Assembly (NCBI GenBank): GCA_002724775.1
Contig: PBPR01000035.1
Coordinates: 31,343 to 36,841 of the forward strand
Direction of reading: 5' to 3'
Source: Methanobacteriota archaeon
GTDB taxonomy: Archaea; Thermoplasmatota; Poseidoniia; MGIII; CG-Epi1
Length of the DNA: 5,499 nucleotides
A model generated the notes under the pieces. That model worked only from the letters and a program-made list of their open reading frames with translations. It searched no databases and had not been told where the DNA came from. The position numbers were made by a program, and so were the translations under genes. Positions 1-5,499 of the stretch are shown here, piece by piece. The first letter of the stretch is position 1; the number at the start of each line of letters is the position of its first letter.

Positions 1-647
1 AAGAAGCATTTTTTACTGCGTCTGCCTTCAAACCTCAAGGTTCAATTGTAAAGTATGAATGGGACTTTGATAGTCCTAGTAGGGTTGCACCAGATTCACT
101 TGATTTCGTTGGTTTCAGTTTCGCTACTCATTCTTATAATTCAACTCCGGACGATGAAGATGGATACATAGTAGTGATCAAAGTCACAGATAACGATGGT
201 TTAACAGCTACAGATTATTGTCAAATTCCCGTAGTCCAAGAAAGTATTGTCAAGTCAGGTAATTCTGCAGCTAATGATGACGGCTTTGTTTCACAATTAA
301 CAACCTCCGGTGGTTTGATAGGTATTGCAATTTTGTTGGTTGGAATTGGAGGTTTAGTATATTATTTTAACAGAGACACTTTTGATTCATACAGTAATGC
401 GGCAGTTTCGGAATCTTACGAATCAACGCCAAAGGTTTCTTCATCAGTATCAAAAGCAGATGATGAGGAAGTCACAAAGCCAACAAAGCGAAAAGTAATG
501 AGAAAGAGAGTGATAAGTAAAGCACTTCCAGAAATGATGACAGTTGAATGTCCACAGTGTTCTTCTCAAATAGAGATTCCAAAAATCTCAGGTTCACAAG
601 AACTTAAGTGTCCAGATTGTGGATTGGAAGGAGAAATAGACATCTAG
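1..647 (+). CDS. PKD-domain surface protein with C-terminal membrane anchor and zinc ribbon (3' part only)
   Basis: The open frame runs from the window edge (first full codon at position 3) to a TAG at 645-647, giving 214 visible residues; the true start lies upstream. Residues 1-70 look like the end of a PKD (Ig-like beta-sandwich) domain: the YEWDFD strand at 18-23, H-S-Y at 43-45 and the closing strand V-I-K-V-T-D-N-D-G at 58-66. One hydrophobic helix follows at about 103-122, then a Ser/Lys/Arg-rich linker with a basic cluster near 158-173. A C-terminal zinc ribbon has two CPxC knuckles (Cys183/Cys186 and Cys203/Cys206). PKD domains are normally extracellular adhesion or structural modules, so the inferred topology is PKD outside and zinc ribbon in the cytoplasm. 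The partner of the zinc ribbon is unknown. The internal GTG at 174 is not the start, because PKD homology continues upstream of it. Family assignment is good; function is unassigned. Confidence 0.8.
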   Translation, partial: EAFFTASAFKPQGSIVKYEWDFDSPSRVAPDSLDFVGFSFATHSYNSTPDDEDGYIVVIKVTDNDGLTATDYCQIPVVQESIVKSGNSAANDDGFVSQLTTSGGLIGIAILLVGIGGLVYYFNRDTFDSYSNAAVSESYESTPKVSSSVSKADDEEVTKPTKRKVMRKRVISKALPEMMTVECPQCSSQIEIPKISGSQELKCPDCGLEGEIDI

Positions 648-659
648 GAAAGTGTCTAG

Positions 660-672
660 TTATATTTTATAG
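660..672 (+). promoter_or_regulatory. Possible archaeal TATA box for the regulator/membrane-protein pair
   Basis: The 52-bp gap 648-699 contains the AT-rich run TTATATTTTATAG. TTTTATA is centred about 31 bases before the ATG at 700, and the TATAT part about 37 bases before it. With the usual archaeal spacing of about 25 bases from TATA centre to transcription start, the 5' leader would be only about 5-11 bases. A TCTAG direct repeat (643-647 and 655-659) sits just upstream. The same run could instead act as a T-rich terminator for the PKD gene. It is a consensus match only. Confidence 0.35.
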
Positions 673-699
673 GGTTCTTGTAATGGTAGAAGAGTAGAG

Positions 700-1206
700 A
701 TGAAGCGCGTAAAGTTAATTAATGACCCAGCCGAACTTGTAGCACTTTTTAGGGCTGTAGATTCTGAGGTAAGAAGAAATGTTCTGAGCACTCTTGCGGA
801 AGGCTGGACAATGATTAGCGAACTTAACGATAAGTTTGGTGATGAGGCTAACGACATAATTGTTTATTATGAAAAATTTAAATTGATTGAATCAAGGTGG
901 GAAGTTAACAAGGAAACTGGCAGACCTGAAAAAAGTTACCGAACATTTTACAATGCTTTTCAAATATCAACTTCGTTAACATTCGATGAAACTCAGGAGC
1001 TCCTCACAGTGGTTTTGATGCCTGATAAAGAGTTTATAAAATACGAAGCTAAAATAGTCGAGCTTATCGGCGAAGATGGGACCTTCGCAAACGATGTTGG
1101 AAGAGATATAGGCGTTAGTTCGCTTACGTTGAAGGGCTTGGTTAGACGTTCTGTAAAATTTGACTTTAAAGGGCACAATATAGTGCCATTGAAAGAGGAA
1201 GAATAG
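700..1206 (+). CDS. ArsR-like winged-helix transcriptional regulator
   Basis: A 168-residue soluble protein, probably a DNA-binding regulator. Residues about 11-90 fit an ArsR-type winged helix: a first helix with A-x-x-S/D-E-V-R-R-N-V-L-S-T-L-A-E-G (19-35), a helix-turn-helix region around T37-K61 ending in the F-K-L-I-E pattern, and a wing with K-E-T-G-R-P-E-K-S-Y (71-80). Residues about 112-164 look like a second, weaker winged helix (I119-V-E-L-I, then N131-D-V-G-R-D-I-G-V-S and L145-K-G-L-V-R-R). No metal-binding Cys/His cluster of classical ArsR sensors is visible, so the trigger is unknown. The ATG at 700 is chosen because it immediately precedes the conserved region; the ATG at 683 is in another frame and soon stops. 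The TAG (1204-1206) overlaps the next gene's GTG by one base, so the two are almost certainly co-transcribed and translationally coupled. Confidence 0.75.
   Translation: MKRVKLINDPAELVALFRAVDSEVRRNVLSTLAEGWTMISELNDKFGDEANDIIVYYEKFKLIESRWEVNKETGRPEKSYRTFYNAFQISTSLTFDETQELLTVVLMPDKEFIKYEAKIVELIGEDGTFANDVGRDIGVSSLTLKGLVRRSVKFDFKGHNIVPLKEEE
1195..1199 (+). promoter_or_regulatory. Shine-Dalgarno-like site supporting the GTG start at 1206
   Basis: GAGGA lies inside the end of the regulator gene, 6 bases before the GTG at 1206. It supports the GTG as the start of the membrane protein. The next in-frame ATG falls only after the first membrane helix. Confidence 0.5.
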
Positions 1207-1757
1207 TGAACGATTTAGATATTGATGAAACTTTACCAGGTCAAGAAATAGAAGAAGATTCAAAAGAGGAAGTTATCCGAAGAGAAAATAGTATTTCACC
1301 TTCTGGTAATTCAGCAAGTTTTTCATTCAACGATGAATCACCTAGCGAAGCTGAAAAAGCAGAATCATTGAGGGGCTGGTTATACCTAATTGCAGGTGCT
1401 GGCTACGGCACTCTTGTAGTTTACTTAGTACTAGTAATACAGCAAGGAATGAATATTCCATTGCTCAGTTCAGATTCAGAAGTCTCAGACACATCAGGTG
1501 CACTCTCTACAGCTGTTTTAATTTCTGCAATGGTTTACGTAACTATTTGGTTTTTTATGTCAGGTAAGAATCATTCTTTTTTTACAGAGGATCCGGATAA
1601 AGCTAAGTTTTACGCAGGAATTATTGGCTTAGCTTCTCTAGTTATTATCGCGATTAGTTGGGAAGATCATCAAAGAGAAATGGTCATATCAGCGATTTTA
1701 ACAGCAGTTTCAACATGGTCTTACATTAAATCATCAGAAATGAAGGCTAAATTCTAG
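1206..1757 (+). CDS. Four-helix membrane protein of unknown function
   Basis: No family is recognised in this 183-residue protein. Residues 1-55 are hydrophilic, acidic and Ser-rich, probably disordered. Four hydrophobic segments follow at about 57-78, 99-119, 135-151 and 158-175, with a short basic tail (K180, K182). A loop with H123-S-F-F-T-E-D-P-D-K-A-K separates helices 2 and 3. No catalytic motif, Cys pair or signal peptide is visible. The GTG start overlaps the upstream regulator's stop (TAGTG) and has a GAGGA ribosome site. A later start would remove the first helix. The coupling suggests work with the winged-helix regulator, for example as its membrane partner or its target, but that is inference from position only. 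It ends 4 bp from the convergent permease gene. Confidence 0.65.
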   Translation: MNDLDIDETLPGQEIEEDSKEEVIRRENSISPSGNSASFSFNDESPSEAEKAESLRGWLYLIAGAGYGTLVVYLVLVIQQGMNIPLLSSDSEVSDTSGALSTAVLISAMVYVTIWFFMSGKNHSFFTEDPDKAKFYAGIIGLASLVIIAISWEDHQREMVISAILTAVSTWSYIKSSEMKAKF

Positions 1758-1761
1758 GTCC

Positions 1762-2556
1762 TTAGATTACAATCCTTCTCAGGCATAGTTTTACTCCTGC
1801 ATATGTTGTTACCATAGTCATTAATGTTACATATGCTAATGATATTCCCAGTTCTTCAAATCCTTCTCCGTATGCTAAAGTTCGTGTTATTAGAGCAGCA
1901 TGAGTTAAAGGGAGGCATAGTGCTATATTTTGAGCAAGACTAGGAAATTCACTCAGTGGAAAAAAAGTGCCTGCAAGAATAAACATAGGGTTTATGAATA
2001 GAAAAAATGGAATGTTAAACCAATCGATTGAAGGTGTGTATGAGGTTAGAATTAATCCCATTCCAGCAAACATAAGCCCGATTGGAATTGCAACTAATGG
2101 CATCATTACGGCTCCTGATAGTGAAATTAAAGGTTGATTTACTAGATTACCAACAAAAAGAATTGCTACAGTCATTAATGTAGCGTTTGAAACCGATTTT
2201 GTAGTAGCCCATACCAGTTCAGCAACTAAAACATCTGATGCGGAAGCAGGAGTAGCAGCTATTGCTTGCCATGTCTTTTGGTAGTACATACGCACAAAAG
2301 CAGAGTATGTTGATTCGAAAAAGGCTCCAAACATCATTGATATAGCTAAAATGGATGGTGCAATATATTCCACATAACTAACACCTCCCATTTCACTTAT
2401 GTATGCACCTACTCCAAATCCAAAGCCTAATAGATAGAGTATAGGCTCAACTAAGGGTGGAAGCAAATTCGTTTTCCATGTTCGTACCCATACATCTGCG
2501 TGTCTTCTCCAAACAGTAAAGACCATTAGTGGTGATATTCCTTGAATTTCCTTCAT
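1762..2556 (-). CDS. ABC-2 type exporter permease (NodJ/DrrB-like)
   Basis: This 264-residue integral membrane protein is the transmembrane half of an ABC exporter. About six membrane helices are visible, near residues 33-50, 64-82, 118-137, 146-170, 182-200 and 238-256. Family features of NodJ/DrrB-type ABC-2 permeases include an amphipathic N-terminus with W-R-R-H and W-K-T-N, the L-G-F-G-F-G-V-G turn (43-50), A-T-P-A-S-A-S-D-V-L-V-A-E-L-V-W-A (101-117, cytoplasmic coupling region) and F-I-L-A-G-T-F-F-P-L-S-E-F-P (192-205) followed by P-L-T-H-A. The length is normal for the family. Only one base separates its ATG from the TGA of the ATPase gene upstream, so the two are coupled and form one transporter. 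NodIJ exports lipo-oligosaccharides in rhizobia, but distant members carry many lipids, drugs or glycans, so the cargo here is open. Confidence 0.88.
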   Translation of the reverse strand: MKEIQGISPLMVFTVWRRHADVWVRTWKTNLLPPLVEPILYLLGFGFGVGAYISEMGGVSYVEYIAPSILAISMMFGAFFESTYSAFVRMYYQKTWQAIAATPASASDVLVAELVWATTKSVSNATLMTVAILFVGNLVNQPLISLSGAVMMPLVAIPIGLMFAGMGLILTSYTPSIDWFNIPFFLFINPMFILAGTFFPLSEFPSLAQNIALCLPLTHAALITRTLAYGEGFEELGISLAYVTLMTMVTTYAGVKLCLRRIVI

Positions 2557-2557
2557 A

Positions 2558-3496
2558 TCAGTCCCTTAGTTGCCTCCCGGTTAAATTCAAGAAAACATCC
2601 TCAAGCGTACCTCTTCTCCTAATAACATCAGTCAAGTCTTTTTCTTTTTCAAATTTTGAGATAATATTTTCAATTTCATTGCCGTAAATGATAACTCTGT
2701 CAGTTATTCGACTATATTTCACCTCATTTAGTTTGCAATGTTTTTCAATATTTTCCAATGCACTTCCACTTTCTCCGAATGATAATGAGACAAATTCAGC
2801 AGCGCTTTCACCTATGGTTTCTTGAATTAAATCTTTAGGCTTACCTTGAATTAGTATTTTACCAGAGTCCATTATTGCCAACTCATCACACAAAATTTCA
2901 GCTTCATCCATGTAATGTGTTGTGAGTAAAACTGTCTTTCCTTTATTCTTAAAAATCCTGATTTGGTCCCAAACACTGTGCCTAGCCTGAGGGTCTAATC
3001 CAGTGGTTGGCTCATCCAGAATCAATAGTTCAGGATTATTGATCATTCCCCTTGCAACAATTAGTCTCCTTTTCATTCCTCCAGATAAATTTGCAATTTC
3101 TTCATCAGCTTTATCAGTAAGTTTTACTTTATCAAGTAGATCTGCAGCTCTTTTCTTTGCTTCATCATTACTCAATCCATAATATCTGGCATAAACAAGA
3201 AGATTATATTTCACCGTAAAGTCAGGATCTAAATTATCTTCTTGAGGTATCACACCAATTTTTTTTCTGATTTCTCGACTATCATGTACAGTATCTTTTC
3301 CCAATACACTTAATCGACCTTCGCTTATTGGGGATGAAGCCTGAATAGTCTGAATCATTGTTGTCTTTCCAGCTCCATTTGGACCTAGTAATCCAAAACA
3401 TACGCCATGAGGTACTTCTAAATCAATACCATTTACGGCGCAAAAATCACCATATTTCTTAGTTAAAGACTTAGCTGAGATTACACTGTCACGCAT
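2558..3496 (-). CDS. ABC transporter ATP-binding protein (NodI/DrrA-like)
   Basis: This 312-residue cytoplasmic ATPase powers the exporter whose permease is encoded next. All nucleotide-binding motifs are intact: Walker A G-P-N-G-A-G-K-T-T at 38-46, Q-loop Gln85 (V-I-P-Q-E-D-N-L-D), signature L-S-G-G-M-K-R-R at 137-144, Walker B L-L-I-L-D-E-P at 157-163, D-loop G-L-D-P at 166-169 and H-loop His194. The Q-E-D-N-L-D, P-Q-A-R-H-S-V-W-D and T-T-H-Y-M-D-E-A-E segments are typical of the NodI/DrrA/CcmA group. The C-terminal extension ends in G-T-L-E-D-V-F-L-N-L-T-G-R (296-308), also diagnostic of that group. The ATG at 3496 gives the usual short lead-in to the first strand (V-I-S-A-K-S-L-T-K-K-Y-G) and lies 6 bp after the previous stop codon. 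No clear ribosome site precedes it. The substrate is not predictable from the ATPase. Confidence 0.93.
   Translation of the reverse strand: MRDSVISAKSLTKKYGDFCAVNGIDLEVPHGVCFGLLGPNGAGKTTMIQTIQASSPISEGRLSVLGKDTVHDSREIRKKIGVIPQEDNLDPDFTVKYNLLVYARYYGLSNDEAKKRAADLLDKVKLTDKADEEIANLSGGMKRRLIVARGMINNPELLILDEPTTGLDPQARHSVWDQIRIFKNKGKTVLLTTHYMDEAEILCDELAIMDSGKILIQGKPKDLIQETIGESAAEFVSLSFGESGSALENIEKHCKLNEVKYSRITDRVIIYGNEIENIISKFEKEKDLTDVIRRRGTLEDVFLNLTGRQLRD
2562..2565 (-). promoter_or_regulatory. Weak Shine-Dalgarno-like site before the permease start
   Basis: On the - strand, GGGA lies within the end of the ATPase gene, five bases before the permease ATG at 2556. With the TGA-T-ATG junction it fits reinitiation or coupled translation. 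Confidence 0.3.
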
Positions 3497-3502
3497 TATT
3501 TT

Positions 3503-4918
3503 TTAGTGACGCCACATAGGAAGCACAGAGTCATACCCAGCTATTGGAATTCCTGTCATTGATGCTACTTTTTGGCTAGATGTTCTTAAGTGCTCGGTAC
3601 CTAAATCTGAAATATTTCCTACTCCCAATATACCAATTTCTTTTGATAACTTAATTCCAAATTCTTTCAATTCACTTCCTGTACATTTATTTTTTAAAAA
3701 AATCCCGGAAGCGCCTAATGCGAGTAATTTTACAGAAGTTTCATGGCTTAATTCATTGGTTTCAGCAAGAATCACCATTTGCTTTCTATAATTTCTTGAT
3801 GAAACAAGAGCAGCCTCAATGGGCATTTTGTTTCCTACTAAAATTACTCCATCAGCCCCAGATTTTTCTATAACTCCTAAATCATTATCGACATCTCCAG
3901 CATAAATTCTAACAAGTATAGGTAGTTTATTTGCAGAACTCTGATTTATTAATTCCACAATATAAGACAAATCAGTTGGTCTTTTCATATCTAATCTACG
4001 AGTTATATTCGTACCTGTCAAGTCAATTATTGCTAAATTTGAACTGTTGATGTCATCTTCAATTCTCTCATTAATTCTCCAGTTAAAGTAACGGGGTGCA
4101 TTATTTCCCTGCCACAGCAAAGGTATGGTCAGATTTAGTGGTTCTTCTTTTTTGGAGCCAATAGTAAGAGATAGATTTAGTTCATCTAGTCCAGGAGTCC
4201 TTGGCCGTCGTGTAAGACTGGCAGGTACGGAAATTATTTCTTCATCGAGACTTATGTAGCCTAGTTTCTCTTCTTTTTCTTTTTTGAGAGGAATTTTGGC
4301 AGAGATTGATTTGAAGTTTAAATCACTCGAATCTATTCCGTTTTGTTTAAGTTCACTTTTAATTTTTTTCCAATCGCTAGGTGAGATATTCTTCGATTCT
4401 ATATTATCATTTTCATCAAAATCACCACCGATGAAAATTTTTCCACTTTCCATTAGTCTCCCAATATCTCCTAGAACATCTCCACATACAGTAATGCTGC
4501 CTTGGCTCATGCATGTTGCTAAATCGCCTCTTACACTGCCTGAAATGAGCAAACTTCCACCTTTCATTGAAGATCCTGCATCTCCCTCTACAGTTCCCTG
4601 AATCACAATACTTCCATTTGACATTGAATGAGCAACTCCGTCATCACAGTTGCCATTGATGACAATTTCACCTCCTTTCATTCCATTACCAACAAATCTT
4701 CCAGCATCTCCATTCAAAATTATTTTACTTCCATTATTCAATCCGCCGAAATTATCTCCAGCTTTTCCCTCGAAGACGATATTTGTTTTTTGAGGCATGT
4801 TTGCAGCGATACATGCTTGGCTCGCTAAGTTTGTAACTTTGGCAGTATCATGATTTTCAAATCTTTTTCTTAGTTGCTCATTTATCAGCCCAGAGGTCCA
4901 AGATTCAGAGTCGCTCAT
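3503..4918 (-). CDS. Glutamate-synthase-related protein: GXGXG beta-helix fused to a degenerate synthase barrel
   Basis: This 471-residue protein has no signal peptide or membrane helix. Residues about 11-168 match GltB domain 3 (GXGXG): a short helical lead, then G51-K-A-G-D-N-F-G-G and G70-D-A-G-R-F-V-G-N-G-M-K-G-G, followed by further Gly-rich beta-helix turns. Residues 169-215 are a charged linker. Residues about 220-471 follow the archaeal-type synthase (FMN) barrel: V231-P-A-S-L-T-R-R-P (231-239), I253-G-S-K-K-E-E-P-L-N-L-T-I-P, L332-P-I-L-V-R-I-Y-A, G354-A-D-G-V-I-L, L399-A-L-G-A-S-G-I-F-L and G456-I-P-I-A-G-Y-D. In classical GltB the barrel comes before the GXGXG domain, so the order is reversed. 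The TGEGG-like and GGTGA-like loops are not seen, there is no cysteine cluster (Cys412 is the only cysteine in this half), and no glutaminase domain is present. Catalytic glutamate synthase activity is therefore doubtful; a scaffold or regulatory role is possible. The ATG at 4918 keeps the conserved helical lead. Confidence 0.75.
   Translation of the reverse strand: MSDSESWTSGLINEQLRKRFENHDTAKVTNLASQACIAANMPQKTNIVFEGKAGDNFGGLNNGSKIILNGDAGRFVGNGMKGGEIVINGNCDDGVAHSMSNGSIVIQGTVEGDAGSSMKGGSLLISGSVRGDLATCMSQGSITVCGDVLGDIGRLMESGKIFIGGDFDENDNIESKNISPSDWKKIKSELKQNGIDSSDLNFKSISAKIPLKKEKEEKLGYISLDEEIISVPASLTRRPRTPGLDELNLSLTIGSKKEEPLNLTIPLLWQGNNAPRYFNWRINERIEDDINSSNLAIIDLTGTNITRRLDMKRPTDLSYIVELINQSSANKLPILVRIYAGDVDNDLGVIEKSGADGVILVGNKMPIEAALVSSRNYRKQMVILAETNELSHETSVKLLALGASGIFLKNKCTGSELKEFGIKLSKEIGILGVGNISDLGTEHLRTSSQKVASMTGIPIAGYDSVLPMWRH
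4436..4777 (-). repeat. Six tandem 19-residue (57-bp) beta-helix repeats within the GXGXG domain
   Basis: Residues 48-161 of the glutamate-synthase-related protein divide into six units of exactly 19 residues with no insertion, starting at residues 48, 67, 86, 105, 124 and 143; a seventh unit begins at 162. Each unit has hydrophobic-x-x-G at positions 1-4, a glycine near 15-17 and a hydrophobic residue at position 19. One unit should equal one turn of a right-handed beta-helix. The repeats are conserved in protein pattern but have diverged in DNA, so they are structural rather than recently copied. Confidence 0.8.
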
Positions 4919-4959
4919 TGCAGTCTCAATTGTAACCTGTATTTAGGCAATTAGGTAGT
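4919..4959 (-). promoter_or_regulatory. 41-bp gap with a possible internal promoter
   Basis: On the - strand, the gap between the prenyl synthase stop and the next ATG contains CCTAAATAC. Its TAAATA core (4945-4940) is centred about 24-25 bases before the ATG at 4918. That distance would suit a leaderless archaeal transcript starting at the ATG, and no ribosome site is seen there. The match is to a short, degenerate consensus and could be chance in AT-rich DNA. Confidence 0.25.
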
Positions 4960-5499
4960 CTAATGCCCTCTGGTAACCATATATTCTAGAAGTTCTTCTA
5001 GCAATTCTCTAGCTTCGCCTTTTGGATATTTTTCAATAGTTTCCTTTGCCCCATGAAGATAGTCAAGAGCTTGTTTACGGCAATTTTCAAGAGCTCCACA
5101 CTCAGACATTATTTCAACCGCTCTTTGAACGTCATCATCCGTACTTTTATTATCATCAAGAATTTTTATCAGTTCTTTTCTTTGGTCAGGTTTAGTTCGA
5201 TTCAAAGCTTCAATAACAAGTAGTGTTCTTTTACCTTGTCGAATGTCGGAACCAGAAGGCTTTCCTAAAACTTCAGCAGGAGCTGTTGCATCCAGATAAT
5301 CATCCCATATCTGGAAGCCTAAACCAACCCAAATGGCCATTTGCCTTAATTCGTTAGCTTCCTCTATTGTTTTATCTCCAATTAGAGCACCTCCGTATGC
5401 CGCAGATCCAAAAAGTATGGATGTTTTTAATCGAATCATTTCTAGGTAAAGCTCGGGGTCAACAGTTTCCTCTTCTTCAAAATTTATGTCCATTTGTTG
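4960..5499 (-). CDS. Polyprenyl (isoprenyl) diphosphate synthase, C-terminal part
   Basis: The frame is open to the right edge, giving 179 visible residues and a TAG at 4960-4962. The gene starts outside the window: before the ATG at 5493 two Gln codons continue the family motif G-Q-x-x-D-x-x-F-E, seen here as Q-Q-M-D-I-N-F-E. Numbering from that Met, L16-Y-L-E-M-I-R-L-K-T-S-I-L is the conserved KT helix. F60-Q-I-W-D-D-Y-L-D holds the second aspartate-rich motif (DDYLD, 64-68), which binds the diphosphate of isopentenyl or allylic substrate through Mg2+. G77-K-P-S-G-S-D-I-R-Q-G-K-R-T-L-L is the following conserved loop. All visible catalytic residues are present. The enzyme condenses isopentenyl diphosphate units; in archaea the usual product is geranylgeranyl diphosphate for membrane lipids (often named idsA). 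Chain length is set by residues near the first aspartate-rich motif, which is off-window, so the product cannot be fixed. Confidence 0.92.
   Translation of the reverse strand, partial: QQMDINFEEEETVDPELYLEMIRLKTSILFGSAAYGGALIGDKTIEEANELRQMAIWVGLGFQIWDDYLDATAPAEVLGKPSGSDIRQGKRTLLVIEALNRTKPDQRKELIKILDDNKSTDDDVQRAVEIMSECGALENCRKQALDYLHGAKETIEKYPKGEARELLEELLEYMVTRGH

Noticed and set aside
174..647. A complete 157-residue gene starting at GTG 174
   Set aside because: The same frame is open to the left edge and encodes earlier PKD strands (YEWDFD, H-S-Y), so the GTG is an internal Val codon.
660..857. 65-residue - strand open frame
   Set aside because: It is antisense to the regulator start, is low-complexity Ser/Leu-rich, and has no recognisable domain or ribosome site.
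976..1263. Two - strand open frames (976-1263 and 993-1178)
   Set aside because: Both are antisense to the regulator gene, whose own frame shows clear winged-helix features. They have no family resemblance.
4436..4777. CRISPR array or recent tandem DNA duplication
   Set aside because: The 57-bp period is within a coding frame, has no identical DNA repeats or spacers, and follows the protein beta-helix pattern.
4284..4828. Two + strand open frames (4284-4601 and 4628-4828)
   Set aside because: They are shadows opposite the Glt-like gene; their Ser/Pro/Ile-rich composition reflects the complement of the Gly-rich repeats.
3503..4918. Formylmethanofuran dehydrogenase subunit C (FwdC) as an alternative identity
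   Set aside because: The GXGXG fold is shared, but the GKAGDNFGG and GDAGRFVGNGMKGG stretches and the barrel-like C-terminal half fit the glutamate synthase side better. No other methanogenesis-type gene is near.
4960..5493. A complete 177-residue prenyl synthase starting at the ATG at 5493
   Set aside because: The frame continues to the window edge through Q-Q, completing the conserved GQ..D..FE motif. The first aspartate-rich motif must lie upstream, so this Met is internal.

Overview
This is an AT-rich, gene-dense window, apparently from an archaeal chromosome. The best guess is an uncultivated marine Thermoplasmatota-type lineage such as Marine Group II or III. That guess rests on a PKD-type surface protein with a C-terminal membrane anchor and zinc ribbon, an ArsR-like winged-helix regulator, possible short-leader TATA promoters, tight gene packing and a short-type isoprenyl diphosphate synthase. 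It is an inference; the window has no rRNA or other phylogenetic marker.

Left half, + strand: the 3' part of a PKD-domain membrane-anchored protein (1-647). A 52-bp gap with a TATA-like element follows, then a winged-helix regulator (700-1206). Its stop codon overlaps by one base the GTG start of a four-helix membrane protein (1206-1757). The + strand genes meet the - strand genes tail to tail, with only 4 bp between stop codons (1758-1761).

Right half, - strand, read from high to low coordinates: the C-terminal part of a polyprenyl synthetase (5499-4960), a 471-residue glutamate-synthase-related protein (4918-3503), a NodI-like ABC ATPase (3496-2558) and a NodJ-like ABC-2 permease (2556-1762). 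Gaps are 41, 6 and 1 bp, so at least the last three genes look like one transcription unit. The ATPase and permease should form one exporter. Its substrate cannot be read from the sequence, although the upstream prenyl synthase makes a lipid or isoprenoid-linked cargo worth considering.

The most unusual gene is the glutamate-synthase-related one. Its N-terminal half is a GXGXG beta-helix (GltB domain 3 type) with an exact 19-residue period. Its C-terminal half resembles the FMN/synthase barrel (GltB domain 2 type), but the order is reversed relative to classical GltB, and the TGEGG-type, GGTGA-type and iron-sulfur cysteine motifs are absent. It looks like a permuted, probably non-catalytic derivative. 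No tRNA, rRNA, CRISPR array, insertion sequence or attachment site was seen, and no intergenic stretch exceeds 52 bp.
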